A stretch of DNA of 64,000 nucleotides, taken from positions 27,710 to 91,709 of the forward strand of contig NZ_BMVU01000035.1 in NCBI RefSeq assembly GCF_014650875.1, written 5' to 3'. Both the position numbers and the translations under genes were made by a program. This DNA is from Streptomyces minutiscleroticus. GTDB lineage: Bacteria > Actinomycetota > Actinomycetes > Streptomycetales > Streptomycetaceae. Below, one piece after another: positions 1 to 10,201 of the stretch. Every line of letters begins with the position of its first letter. The stretch's first letter is position 1. The notes under the pieces were generated by a model. It searched no databases and was not told where the DNA came from. It saw nothing but the letters and a program-made list of their open reading frames with translations.

Positions 1-842
1 TCGCCCGCCCGCGCGGCAGGGCCGTCTACTGGACCGTCTTCACCGGCGTCGTCCTGCTCTTCGCGCTCGCCTTCCTCTTCCCCGTGTACTGGATGGCGAC
101 GGGCGCGATGAAGTCGCCGGACGAGGTGACGCGCACGCCCCCCACCCTGGTCCCCGAGCAGTGGCACCTCGGCGGGTACGCCGACGCGTGGGAGCTGATG
201 CGGCTGCCGACCCACCTGTGGAACACGGTCGTGCAGGCCGCGGGCGCCTGGCTGCTCCAGCTCGTCCTCTGCACGGCCGCCGCGTACGCCCTGTCCAGGC
301 TGCGGCCCGCCTTCGGCAAGGTGGTCCTCGGCGGCATCCTCGCCACCCTGATGGTCCCGGCGCAGGCCCTGGTCGTCCCCAAGTACCTGACCGTCGCCGA
401 CCTGCCGCTGATCCACACCAGCCTGCTCAACGACCCGCTCGGCATCTGGCTGCCCGCCGTCGCCAACGCCTTCAACCTCTACCTGCTCAAGCGCTTCTTC
501 GACCGCATGCCGCGCGACGTCCTGGAGGCCGCCGAGATCGACGGCGCCGGACGGGTGCGCGTGCTGTGGTCGATCGTCCTGCCCCTGTCCCGGCCGGTCC
601 TCGGAGTGGTGTCGATCTTCGCCCTGGTCGCCGTCTGGCAGGACTTCCTGTGGCCGCTGATGGTCTTCTCCGACACCGACGAGCAGCCGATCAGCGTGGC
701 CCTGGTCCAGCTGTCGCAGAACATCCCGCTGACGGTGCTCGTCGCCGCCATGGTGATCGCGAGCATCCCGATGGTCGCGCTGTTCCTGGTCTTCCAGCGG
801 CACATCATCGCGGGGGTCGGCGCGGGCGGCACCAAGGGCTGA
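1..842 (+). CDS. carbohydrate ABC transporter permease (MalG-like), 5' end outside window
   Basis: Inner-membrane subunit of a sugar importer of the MalG/CUT1 type. The reading frame is open from base 3, so the gene starts before the window; the first ATG inside (84) is only an internal methionine, and a membrane segment is already under way before it. Four or five more hydrophobic segments follow. The EAA loop that contacts the ATPase is visible as EAAEIDGAGRVRVLWSIVLP about 100 residues before the end. The next gene is a cytoplasmic GH13 glucosidase 54 bp downstream, matching the malEFG-aglA order known in streptomycetes. The neighbouring GH87 enzyme suggests alpha-glucan oligosaccharides as substrate, but specificity cannot be read from the permease. 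Confidence 0.9.
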   Translation, partial: ARPRGRAVYWTVFTGVVLLFALAFLFPVYWMATGAMKSPDEVTRTPPTLVPEQWHLGGYADAWELMRLPTHLWNTVVQAAGAWLLQLVLCTAAAYALSRLRPAFGKVVLGGILATLMVPAQALVVPKYLTVADLPLIHTSLLNDPLGIWLPAVANAFNLYLLKRFFDRMPRDVLEAAEIDGAGRVRVLWSIVLPLSRPVLGVVSIFALVAVWQDFLWPLMVFSDTDEQPISVALVQLSQNIPLTVLVAAMVIASIPMVALFLVFQRHIIAGVGAGGTKG

Positions 843-896
843 GCCGCGGCCCCGGGACGACCGCACCCGTCACCCCTCACGAGCGAAAGGCCCCGA

Positions 897-2549
<1,653 letters not shown>

Positions 2550-2611
2550 CCCGCCCCACCCCCCGCCTGCACGTTCCGTTCTCCCAACCCCCACCACGAA
2601 GGGACCGGCAC

Positions 2612-4840
2612 ATGCACAGCCATCGGTATCCGCACCGCACCGGCACCAGACCTGTCAGGAGCATGTCACGATCGGCGGTGACGGCGGCCGCGGTCGCCGC
2701 CGCGCTCGCCGCCGGGACGCCCGCCGTCACCGCGCCCCCCGCCGCCGCGGCTCCCGAGGCGGCCGCCGCCGCGGGCGCCGACCTCCCCTTCACCTCCGTG
2801 GAGGCCGAGTCCGCCACCACGACGGGCACGAGGATCGGCCCGGACCACACCCAGGGCACCCTCGCCTCGGAGGCGTCCGGGCGGCAGGCGGTACGGCTGA
2901 CCGCCGGACAGCGCGTCGAGTTCACCGCGCCCCGCGCCGCCAACGCCCTGAACACCGTCTACAGCGTCCCCGACGGCCAGACCGGCACCCTCTCCGTGTA
3001 CGTCAACGGCCGGAAGCTGTCCCGGACGATCCCCGTCACCTCCAAGTACTCCTACGTCGACACCCCTTGGATAGCGGGGTCGAAGACCCACCACCTCTTC
3101 GACGACGCGCGGCTGCTGCTCGGGCAGAACGTGCAGGCCGGCGACAAGGTGGCCCTGGAGGCGACCGGCACCCAGGTCACCGTGGACGTGGCCGACTTCG
3201 AGCAGGTGGCCGCGGCCGCGAGCAGGCCCGCGGGGTCCGTCTCCGTCACCGACCGGGGCGCCGACCCGAGCGGGCAGGGCGACTCCACCCAGGCGTTCCG
3301 GGATGCGATCGCCGCCGCCCGGGGCGGAACGGTGTGGATCCCGCCGGGGGAGTACCGCCTGACGTCGTCCCTCAACGGGGTCCAGGACGTCACGATCCAG
3401 GGCGCCGGCAACTGGCACTCGGTCGTGCGCGGCTCCCGCTTCATCGACCAGAGCAGCGGCTCCGGCGACGTCCACCTCAAGGACTTCGCCGTGATCGGCG
3501 AGGTCACCGAGCGCGTCGACTCCAGCCCGGACAACTTCGTCAACGGCTCCCTGGGGCCGGACTCCACCGTCTCCGGCATGTGGCTGCAGCACCTCAAGGT
3601 CGGCCTGTGGCTCACCGGGAACAACGACAACCTCGTCGTCGAACGCAACCGCGTCCTCGACATGACCGCCGACGGCCTCAACCTCAACGGCACGGCCAAA
3701 AACGTGCGCGTCCGCGACAACTTCCTGCGCAACACCGGCGACGACGCGCTCGCCATGTGGTCGCTGTACTCGCCGGACACCGACAGCAGCTTCGAGAACA
3801 ACACCATCTCGCAGCCGAACCTCGCCAACGGCATCGCGATCTACGGCGGCACCGACATCCAGGTGAAGAACAACCTGATCGCCGACACCAACGCCCTCGG
3901 CAGCGGCATCGCGATCTCCAACCAGAAGTTCATGGACCCGTTCTTCCCGCTCGCCGGCACCATCACGGTCTCCGGCAACACCCTGGTGCGCACCGGCGCG
4001 ATGAACCCCAACTGGCAGCACCCCATGGGCGCGCTGCGCGTCGACTCCTACGACAGCGCGATCGGGGCGACGGTGGACATCACCGACACCACGATCACCG
4101 ACAGCCCGTACAGCGCCTTCGAGTTCGTCTCGGGCAGCGGGCGCGGGTTCGCGGCCAGGAACGTCACCGTCAGCGGCGCGACGGTCGGGAACACCGGCAC
4201 GGTCGTCGTGCAGGCCGAGACCCCCGGCGCCGCCACCTTCCGGAACGTCCGGGCCACCGGGGTCGGCGCGGCCGGGGTCTACAACTGCCCCTACCCCGCC
4301 GGGTCGGGCACGTTCGCGCTCACCGACGGCGGCGGCAACTCCGGCTGGGACAGCACCTGGTCCGACTGCTCCACCTGGCCGCAGCCCGGCCGGGGCGACC
4401 CCGGGCCCGACCCGGACCGCAACCTCGCCAAGGGCCGCCCGGCCACCGCCACCGGCTCCGCCGACGTCTACACGCCCGGCAAGGCGGTCGACGGCGACGC
4501 GGACACCTACTGGGAGTCCACGAACAACGCCTTCCCGCAGTCCCTGACCGTGGACCTCGGCTCGCCGCAGGCCGTGCGCCGTCTGGTGCTGAAACTGCCG
4601 CCGCAGGCCGCCTGGCAGGCCCGCACCCAGACGCTGTCCGTGCAGGGCAGCACGGACGGCTCGGCCTGGTCGACGGTGGTCGCCTCCAGGGGCTACCGCT
4701 TCGACCCGGCCACCGGCAACACGGCCACCGTCGCCCTGCCGGGCGGCACGAACCTGCGCCACCTGCGGCTCCAGGTGAGTGCCAACACCGGCTGGCCGGC
4801 GGCCCAGTTCAGCGAGGTGGAGGTCTACCTGACGGACTGA
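2612..4840 (+). CDS. secreted GH87-type alpha-1,3-glucanase (mutanase/mycodextranase) with C-terminal discoidin domain
   Basis: Predicted secreted enzyme of 742 residues attacking alpha-1,3-glucan, a fungal wall and bacterial biofilm polymer. A basic N-terminus and Ala-rich hydrophobic stretch (about 20-48) look like a Sec signal. A CBM6-like beta-sandwich (about 55-200) precedes a right-handed beta-helix (about 205-570) and an F5/8 type C (CBM32-like) domain (about 605-742). Asp354, Asp377 and Asp378 have the 23- and 24-residue spacing of the three catalytic Asp residues described for the GH87 enzyme Agl-FH1 (D1045, D1068, D1069). A pectate-lyase-like protein is the main alternative. The ATG is chosen for its AAGGGA ribosome site 7 bases upstream; a Met at about residue 18 could also start a shorter signal peptide. 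Confidence 0.8.
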   Translation: MHSHRYPHRTGTRPVRSMSRSAVTAAAVAAALAAGTPAVTAPPAAAAPEAAAAAGADLPFTSVEAESATTTGTRIGPDHTQGTLASEASGRQAVRLTAGQRVEFTAPRAANALNTVYSVPDGQTGTLSVYVNGRKLSRTIPVTSKYSYVDTPWIAGSKTHHLFDDARLLLGQNVQAGDKVALEATGTQVTVDVADFEQVAAAASRPAGSVSVTDRGADPSGQGDSTQAFRDAIAAARGGTVWIPPGEYRLTSSLNGVQDVTIQGAGNWHSVVRGSRFIDQSSGSGDVHLKDFAVIGEVTERVDSSPDNFVNGSLGPDSTVSGMWLQHLKVGLWLTGNNDNLVVERNRVLDMTADGLNLNGTAKNVRVRDNFLRNTGDDALAMWSLYSPDTDSSFENNTISQPNLANGIAIYGGTDIQVKNNLIADTNALGSGIAISNQKFMDPFFPLAGTITVSGNTLVRTGAMNPNWQHPMGALRVDSYDSAIGATVDITDTTITDSPYSAFEFVSGSGRGFAARNVTVSGATVGNTGTVVVQAETPGAATFRNVRATGVGAAGVYNCPYPAGSGTFALTDGGGNSGWDSTWSDCSTWPQPGRGDPGPDPDRNLAKGRPATATGSADVYTPGKAVDGDADTYWESTNNAFPQSLTVDLGSPQAVRRLVLKLPPQAAWQARTQTLSVQGSTDGSAWSTVVASRGYRFDPATGNTATVALPGGTNLRHLRLQVSANTGWPAAQFSEVEVYLTD

Positions 4841-4843
4841 GGG

Positions 4844-4926
4844 ACGAGCGACGGACCGGAGGACCGGGTGTTTCCGTCGCTCGTGCGCCGCGTGAGGAGC
4901 CGGTTACGGAAGGCTCCTCACGCGGC
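4844..4926 (+). terminator. two tandem perfect hairpins ending the glucan operon
   Basis: Four bases after the GH87 stop codon, ACGAGCGACGGA (4844-4855) pairs perfectly with 4873-4884. Directly after it, a perfect 15-bp stem pairs 4887-4901 with 4912-4926 around a 10-base loop. There is no strong T-tract, which is normal for streptomycete terminators. The pair probably isolates the operon from the haemoglobin gene. Confidence 0.75.
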
Positions 4927-5007
4927 ACGACCGCGCCGGAGGAGGTTCTGACAGGCCGGTAACCCCGCCCTGACTCCCGGGCAAGAAGCCGGCGCGACGC
5001 TGGCCGC

Positions 5008-5403
5008 ATGACCGACACCACCTCCGGCACACCGGCCGCGACCAGCACCACGAGCCTCTTCGAGCAGCTCGGCGGAGAGCCCGCCGTGGCCGCCGTCGTG
5101 GACGTCTTCTACGACAAGGTGCTCAGCGACCCGGACCTGGCACCGTACTTCGCGGGAGTCGACCTCGACCGCCTCAAGCAGCACCAGCGGCGCTTCATCG
5201 GACAGGCCCTCGGCGCCACCCGCCCCTACTCGGGGCGCTCCATGCGCAAGGCCCACGAGCACCTGGCGATCACGGACGCCGCCTTCGGCCGGGTCGTGGA
5301 GCACCTGGCCGCCTCGCTCGCCCAGGCCGGCGTGGACGAGCCGACGATCGGCACGATCGCCGAGGCGCTGCTGCCGCTCAAGCCGGAGATCGTGACCGCC
5401 TGA
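5008..5403 (+). CDS. glbN: group 1 truncated haemoglobin (TrHbN-like)
   Basis: Small haem protein of 131 residues in the two-over-two globin fold, with a probable role in NO detoxification or oxygen handling in the cytoplasm. It shows the FEQLGGEPAV start of the group, a B10 tyrosine in VFYDKV (Tyr35), Gln/His residues in the E helix (RLKQHQRRFIGQALG) and the proximal histidine in MRKAHEHLAIT (His83, by comparison with HQGRGIT of mycobacterial TrHbN). The N-terminal 15 residues are Thr/Ala-rich and probably unstructured. No clear Shine-Dalgarno site precedes the ATG. It stands alone: a terminator lies upstream and a convergent ABC operon downstream. Confidence 0.9.
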   Translation: MTDTTSGTPAATSTTSLFEQLGGEPAVAAVVDVFYDKVLSDPDLAPYFAGVDLDRLKQHQRRFIGQALGATRPYSGRSMRKAHEHLAITDAAFGRVVEHLAASLAQAGVDEPTIGTIAEALLPLKPEIVTA

Positions 5404-5467
5404 CGGCGCCCCTGTCCCGCTCCCGTCTCCGTTTCCGTCCCCGTCCCGGCAGGTCCGGCCGCCCGGC

Positions 5468-6289
5468 TCAGCGGGGCGGGTACGTCCTCGCGCCGGCGTC
5501 CTCCACCGGTGCCGCCCCGCGCTTCGCCGCCTGGACCTGCTCGTACACACGGGTCCGCAGTTCGGCGAAGCGCGGGGCGACGCGGGTGTGCAGCTGGTCC
5601 CGCTCCACGGGCAGGTCGACGGCCAGCTCCTCCTGCACGACGGTGGGCGACGAGGACAGGACGATCACCCGCTGCCCCAGGTAGACGGCCTCGTCGATGT
5701 CGTGGGTGACGAACAGGACCGTGACGCCGCGCTCCCGCCACAGCCCGCGCACCAGGTCCTCCAGGTCGGCCCGCGTCTGGGCGTCGACCGCCGCGAACGG
5801 CTCGTCCATCAGCAGCACGTCCGGCTCGTAGGCGAGCGCGCGGGCGATCGCCACCCGCTGCTGCATGCCGCCCGACAGCTGCCACGGGTAGGCGTCCGCC
5901 GCGTCGGCCAGGCCCACCGACCCCAGCGCGTCCGCGACCAGCTCCCGGCGCCGCTCCCCGCCCAGCCCCTTCTGCCTCAGCGGCAGCTCGACGTTCCGGC
6001 CGACCCGCATCCACGGGAAGAGGCTGCGGCCGTACTCCTGGAAGACCACCGCCATGCCGGGCGGGGGAGCGGTGACGGGCCCGCCGCCCAGCCGGACCTC
6101 GCCCGCCGTGGGCCGCAGCAGCCCGCCCACGCACTTCAGCAGCGTGGTCTTGCCGCATCCCGACGGGCCGACGAGACAGACGAACTCGCCCGCGCCGACG
6201 GTGAAGGAGAGGTCGCGCACCGCCTCCACGCGGCGCCCCGCCCCCTCGTACACCTTGCGCAGGCCGGACACGGTGAGCAGCGGGTCCAC
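5468..6289 (-). CDS. ABC transporter ATPase (nitrate/sulfonate/taurine type, SsuB-like)
   Basis: Energising ATPase of the importer encoded just upstream, 273 residues. Walker A is GPSGCGKTT (41-49), the signature motif is LSGGMQQR (138-145) and Walker B with catalytic Glu is LLMDEPF (159-165); an H-loop follows in FVTHDIDEA. The GTG at 6289 has a GGAAGGG site 6 bases upstream. A GTG at 6313 overlaps the permease stop as GTGA and would add eight residues; both are credible. Members of this subfamily import sulfonates, taurine, nitrate or aromatic acids, and the ligand is not fixed by sequence. Confidence 0.92.
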   Translation of the reverse strand: MDPLLTVSGLRKVYEGAGRRVEAVRDLSFTVGAGEFVCLVGPSGCGKTTLLKCVGGLLRPTAGEVRLGGGPVTAPPPGMAVVFQEYGRSLFPWMRVGRNVELPLRQKGLGGERRRELVADALGSVGLADAADAYPWQLSGGMQQRVAIARALAYEPDVLLMDEPFAAVDAQTRADLEDLVRGLWRERGVTVLFVTHDIDEAVYLGQRVIVLSSSPTVVQEELAVDLPVERDQLHTRVAPRFAELRTRVYEQVQAAKRGAAPVEDAGARTYPPR

Positions 6290-6309
6290 GGACCGCCCTT
6301 CCACGAGGC

Positions 6310-7089
6310 TCACGGCGACCGCCGGGAGGAGGCGCGCAGGCCGTGGTACCAGCCCAGCGCCCTCCGCTCCAGAAGCCGGAAGACGACGGAGAGCACGAAG
6401 CCGAGCAGACCGAGCAGCAGGATGCCGGTCCACATGTCGGGGATCGCGAAGCCGCGCTGGAACTGCACGATCGTGAAGCCGAGGCCGTTGCTCGCCGCGA
6501 ACATCTCGCTGATGACCATCAGGACGATGCCGACGGACAGGGCCTGGCGCAGGCCCGCGAAGATCTGCGGGGCCGCCGAGGGCAGCACGAGGTGGCGCAG
6601 CCGGGCCGCGCCCGTGATCCCGTACGAGCGGGCCGTCTCCGCCGCCACCGCGTCGAGCGCGCGCACGCCCTCCACGGTGTTGAGCAGCACCGGCCAGACG
6701 CAGCCGCTCGCGATCACGGCGACCTTCATGGCGTCGCCGATGCCCGCGAACAGCATGACGACCGGCACCAGCACCGGCGGCGGCACCGCCCGCAGGAACT
6801 CCAGGACCGGCTCGCACACCGCCCGCACCCGCCGGTGGGTGCCGATCACCGTGCCGAGCGCCACGCCCGCGACGGCCGCCGCCGCGTAGCCGCCCGCAAG
6901 GCGCACCACGCTGGGCAGCACGTCGCCGCGCAGCCGCTCGCCGGTCCACACGTCGGGGAAGGCCGCCAGGACCGTGCGCAGCGGCGGCCAGTACACGTTC
7001 GTGCTGCCGTCGGAGGCCAGCCACCAGACGGCGACGAGCAGCGCGGGCAGGGCGAGGGCGAGGAACAGCCGCACGACGAGGCCCCTCAC
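6310..7089 (-). CDS. ABC transporter permease (SsuC-like), second copy
   Basis: Integral membrane subunit of 259 residues with about six transmembrane segments and the ATPase-contact loop AAETARSYGITGAARLRHLVLPSA. It begins with a GTG overlapping the TGA of the preceding permease gene (GTGA), so translation is probably coupled. It differs clearly from that permease, so the importer likely works as a heterodimer rather than the homodimer usual for SsuC. It belongs to the same four-gene unit as the ATPase and the binding protein. Confidence 0.9.
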   Translation of the reverse strand: MRGLVVRLFLALALPALLVAVWWLASDGSTNVYWPPLRTVLAAFPDVWTGERLRGDVLPSVVRLAGGYAAAAVAGVALGTVIGTHRRVRAVCEPVLEFLRAVPPPVLVPVVMLFAGIGDAMKVAVIASGCVWPVLLNTVEGVRALDAVAAETARSYGITGAARLRHLVLPSAAPQIFAGLRQALSVGIVLMVISEMFAASNGLGFTIVQFQRGFAIPDMWTGILLLGLLGFVLSVVFRLLERRALGWYHGLRASSRRSP

Positions 7090-7859
7090 ACCGCCACCTC
7101 CCCGCGCACGGACCGGTGCCAGGACAGCGCCCGCCGCTCCACCGCCCGCGCGCCCACGTTGATCAGCAGCCCCAGCAGGCCGGTGACCACGACGAGCGCG
7201 TACATCTCCGGCACGGCCTGCGAGGCCTGCGCGACCGCGATACGGGCGCCGAGGCCGGGGGCGCCGATGACCAGTTCGGCGGTCACGGCGAGGATCAGCG
7301 CCACGGCGGCGGCCAGCCGCACCCCCGTCATGACGTACGGCAGGGCCGTCGGCCACAGCACGTGGCGCACCCGGGCCCAGGCGCCGAGCCCGTAGGAGCG
7401 GGCCGTCTCCTCCGCCACGGGGTCCACGTCCCGCGCCCCGTACAGGACCTGGACCAGCACCTGCCAGAAGGAGGCGTACACCACCAGCAGCAGGACCGAG
7501 CGCAGTCCGGTGCCGTACAGCAGCACGGCGAGCGGGATCAGGGCCACCGACGGGATGGGCCGCAGGAACTCGACGGTGGAGGCCGTCGCCTCGCGCAGGT
7601 ACGGCACGACCGAGATCACCACGCCGGCCGCGACGCCCGCGCCGACCGCGAGCGCCAGCCCCAGCGCCCAGCCGGTCAGGGTGTCGCCGAGCGCCGTCCA
7701 GAAGGCGCCGTCCGCCGCCTCGCGGCCCAGCGCGCCCGCGATCCGGCTGGTGGGCGGGAGGTACTCCTCCTTCACGAGGCCGAGCCGCGGCACCGCCTCG
7801 CCCAGGGCGAGGAAGGCCGCGAGCCCGGCCGCGCCGAGCGCGGCACCCGCGCCCCTCAC
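7086..7859 (-). CDS. ABC transporter permease (SsuC-like), first copy
   Basis: Membrane subunit of 257 residues with about six hydrophobic helices and the conserved cytoplasmic loop AEETARSYGLGAWARVRHVLWPTALP. The start GTG overlaps the TGA of the binding-protein gene by the four bases GTGA. Together with the next permease it would form the translocation channel of a nitrate/sulfonate/taurine-type importer. Two different permeases fed by one binding protein is less common in this subfamily than a single permease gene. Confidence 0.9.
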   Translation of the reverse strand: MRGAGAALGAAGLAAFLALGEAVPRLGLVKEEYLPPTSRIAGALGREAADGAFWTALGDTLTGWALGLALAVGAGVAAGVVISVVPYLREATASTVEFLRPIPSVALIPLAVLLYGTGLRSVLLLVVYASFWQVLVQVLYGARDVDPVAEETARSYGLGAWARVRHVLWPTALPYVMTGVRLAAAVALILAVTAELVIGAPGLGARIAVAQASQAVPEMYALVVVTGLLGLLINVGARAVERRALSWHRSVRGEVAV

Positions 7860-8830
7860 GGCAGCAGCTCGTCCAGGTCGGGCTCGTCCGCGAAGAGGCC
7901 GTCGCGCTCGCCGAGGTCGCGCAGCGCCTCGATGGAGGGACGGTTCGCCTCGGCCGGCCACTTCGGCAGCGTCACCCCGGCCAGCACCGGCGCGGGGATC
8001 TTCGTGTACGTGGTGACGACCTCGCGCACCTCGTCGGGGTGCGCGTCGGCGTAGGCGAGGGACTCGGCGGTCGCCTCCCGGAACCTCTCCACCACGTCCG
8101 GATGCCGTTGCGCGTACTGCCGCGAGGTGAAGTACATGGCGACGGTGAGCTTGTCCGCGACGTCGACCATGGCCGAGGCGATCTCGCGGCCGCCCTGGCT
8201 CTTGACCGTGGCGAGCGCGGGCTCGACCACCATCGCGGCGTCGACCCGCCCGCCGTCCAGCGCGGCGGGCATCTGGTCGAAGGCCAGCTCGACGAAGTCC
8301 ACCTCGTCCGGGTCGCCGCCGTCCCTGCGCACCGAGGCGCGCACCGCGGTCTCGTTGATGTTCTTGAGCGTGTTGACGGCGACCTTCCTGCCCTCCAGGT
8401 CCCTCGGCCTCTCGACCGGGCTGCCCTTCTTCACGGTGATCGCGCCGAAGTCCTCGCCCGCCACGCCCGAGGAGGCCGCGCCGTTGACGACGGCCTGCAC
8501 GGGCACGTCCTTGGACTGGGCGATCATCAGCGAGGTCATGTTCGAGAAGCCGAACTGGAACTGGCCGCTGACCACGCCCGGCACGATCGCCGCGCCGCCC
8601 TGCGCGGTCGTCATCGACAGCTTCAGGCCCCGCTTCTCGTAGAAGCCCTTCTTCCGGCCGAGGTAGACGGGGGCCACGTCGACGATGGGGATGATGCCCA
8701 CCTTGACGGTGGTGGTGCCGCCCGCTCCGCCGCCGTCGTCGGAGCCGCCGCCTTCGTCGGACGAGCCGCAGGCCGTCAGCGCGGCCAGCAGGGAACCGGC
8801 CGTGAGGCCGATGAGCAGACGACGGCGCAT
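7856..8830 (-). CDS. ABC transporter substrate-binding lipoprotein (NMT1/SsuA-like)
   Basis: Extracytoplasmic binding lipoprotein, 324 residues. The signal peptide ends in the lipobox LTAC, making Cys21 the lipid-modified residue, followed by a Gly/Ser/Asp-rich tether. The body shows NMT1/THI5-like features: VGIIPIVDVAPVYLGRKKGFYEKRGL near the N-terminus and a GRVDAAMVVEPALA hinge region. The ATG has a purine-rich GGGGGA just upstream. It is the first gene of the importer unit. The divergon behind it contains no regulator. Ligands of homologues include sulfonates, nitrate and aromatic acids; the Rieske oxygenase genes upstream make an aromatic compound attractive but unproven. Confidence 0.88.
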   Translation of the reverse strand: MRRRLLIGLTAGSLLAALTACGSSDEGGGSDDGGGAGGTTTVKVGIIPIVDVAPVYLGRKKGFYEKRGLKLSMTTAQGGAAIVPGVVSGQFQFGFSNMTSLMIAQSKDVPVQAVVNGAASSGVAGEDFGAITVKKGSPVERPRDLEGRKVAVNTLKNINETAVRASVRRDGGDPDEVDFVELAFDQMPAALDGGRVDAAMVVEPALATVKSQGGREIASAMVDVADKLTVAMYFTSRQYAQRHPDVVERFREATAESLAYADAHPDEVREVVTTYTKIPAPVLAGVTLPKWPAEANRPSIEALRDLGERDGLFADEPDLDELLP

Positions 8831-9021
8831 GACTCCCCCTGTGGGCCGACCGATGTGCTCCGACAGGCTGTGCGCGGACCGCACGAGTGTGCTGAGCGGG
8901 AACGTAGAGGGTGTGCTGACGCGGGGTGAATGCCCTTGCGTGCGACGGTAGTTGACGGCGTGGAAAGTGTGATCGCAGTGCGGTCCGGCCCCGCGCGGCC
9001 CGCCGCCCCGGCCGCCGGGGG

Positions 9022-9068
9022 CGGGGTCCGGGGTCCGGGGGCCGAGGTCCGCGCGGAAGCGGACCCCG
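9022..9068 (-). terminator. possible terminator of the Rieske operon
   Basis: CGGACCCCG (9060-9068) lies immediately after the reductase stop codon and pairs with CGGGGTCCG (9022-9030) across about 29 bases that are themselves rich in repeated GGGTCCG words. The stem is only 9 bp, so this is a moderate call. Confidence 0.4.
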
Positions 9069-9071
9069 GGA

Positions 9072-10019
9072 TCACAGGTCCAGCACCAGCCGCTCCCCGC
9101 GGCAGCGGGAGACGCAGATGAGCATGGTCTCGCCGGCCTCGCGCTCCTCCTCGGTGAGGACCGAGTCCCGGTGGTCGGGGACGCCCTCGACGACGTCGGT
9201 CTCGCAGGTGCCGCACGTGCCCTCGGCGCAGGAGTACAGCACCTCGACGCCGGCGGCGCGCACCGCGTCGAGCACGGAGACGTCCGGGCCGACGGCCAGG
9301 GTGCGCCCGGAGCGCGCCAGCACCACCTCGAAGCCGTCGTTCCCGCCCGCCGCCGGCTCCGCGGGCCGGAACCGCTCCGTGTGCAGGGCGCCCGCCGGCC
9401 AGGCCGCCGCGCAGCGCTCCCCGACCGCGTCCAGCAGCGGGCCGGGCCCGCAGCAGTAGACGAGCGTGTCCGCGTCCGGTGCGGCGAGGGCCGTGTCGAG
9501 GTCCAGCGGTCCGGTCTCGTCCTCGGGCGCGAGGCGCACCCGGTCCCCGTAGCGCTCCAGCTCCTCACGGAACGCCATGCCCGCGCGGGTGCGCCCGCCG
9601 TACAGCAGCGTCCAGTCGGCGCCCGCCGCCTCGGCCGCGGCCAGCATCGGCAGGATCGGGGTGATGCCGATGCCGCCCGCGACGAAGCGGTAGCGCGGTG
9701 CGGGCCGCAGGGCGAAGTGGTTGCGCGGTCCGCGCACCCGCACCGTCGCGCCCTCCGCGAGCCGTGTGTGCACGTACGCCGAGCCGCCGCGCCCGTCCGG
9801 CTCGCGCAGCACCGCCAGGCGCCAGGCGCTCCGGTCGGCCGGGTCGCCGCACAGCGAGTACTGCCGCTCCAGGCCGGGCGCGAGGACGACGTCGACGTGG
9901 GCGCCCGGCTCCCAGGCCGGCAGGGCCGCGCCCGCCGGGTGCCGCAGGACGACGGCCAGGACGCCGTCGGCCGCCGGGGCGAGGCGTCCGACGACGAGCT
10001 CGGCCTCGTACGGGGTCAT
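9072..10019 (-). CDS. PDR/VanB-family oxygenase reductase
   Basis: Electron-supplying reductase (315 residues) for the Rieske oxygenase two genes upstream. The flavin-binding RQYSL motif (53-57) is followed by the nicotinamide-binding GGIGITP (about 115-121). A C-terminal plant-type ferredoxin domain carries Cys264, Cys269, Cys272 and Cys302. This order (FNR domain first, 2Fe-2S last) is that of VanB and phthalate dioxygenase reductase, class IA systems. The ATG overlaps the stop of the 61-aa gene as ATGA. The substrate of the system is not evident; vanillate-type demethylation or aromatic hydroxylation are family precedents. Confidence 0.92.
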   Translation of the reverse strand: MTPYEAELVVGRLAPAADGVLAVVLRHPAGAALPAWEPGAHVDVVLAPGLERQYSLCGDPADRSAWRLAVLREPDGRGGSAYVHTRLAEGATVRVRGPRNHFALRPAPRYRFVAGGIGITPILPMLAAAEAAGADWTLLYGGRTRAGMAFREELERYGDRVRLAPEDETGPLDLDTALAAPDADTLVYCCGPGPLLDAVGERCAAAWPAGALHTERFRPAEPAAGGNDGFEVVLARSGRTLAVGPDVSVLDAVRAAGVEVLYSCAEGTCGTCETDVVEGVPDHRDSVLTEEEREAGETMLICVSRCRGERLVLDL

Positions 10020-10201
10020 GAGCCGTTCCCCCGTGCCGTCGCGCCGGGCGGGCGGTGCCCCTCGGGGTGGGCGAGCATCCACTCCCACATGGCGACCGGG
10101 TCCTCGGCGGTGTGCTCGGCCCCGCAGTGGCAGGTGCCGTGCAGCACGTCGGTGCCGGGGAGCCAGGCGACGCGGTAGACCTCGCCGGTGCGCGCGCTCA
10201 C
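10016..10201 (-). CDS. small Cys/His-rich protein between Rieske oxygenase and reductase
   Basis: A 61-residue protein I do not recognise. It starts with a GTG overlapping the oxygenase stop (GTGA) and ends overlapping the reductase start (ATGA), so it is translationally locked into the operon, which argues strongly that it is real. The core is HGTCHCGAEH (21-30) followed by MWEWMLAHPEGH (38-49), giving two Cys and five His in 29 residues, suitable for binding zinc or another metal. There is no signal peptide or membrane segment. Its setting suggests an accessory role in assembly or electron transfer of the oxygenase; that is inference only. Confidence 0.75.
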   Translation of the reverse strand: MSARTGEVYRVAWLPGTDVLHGTCHCGAEHTAEDPVAMWEWMLAHPEGHRPPGATARGNGS

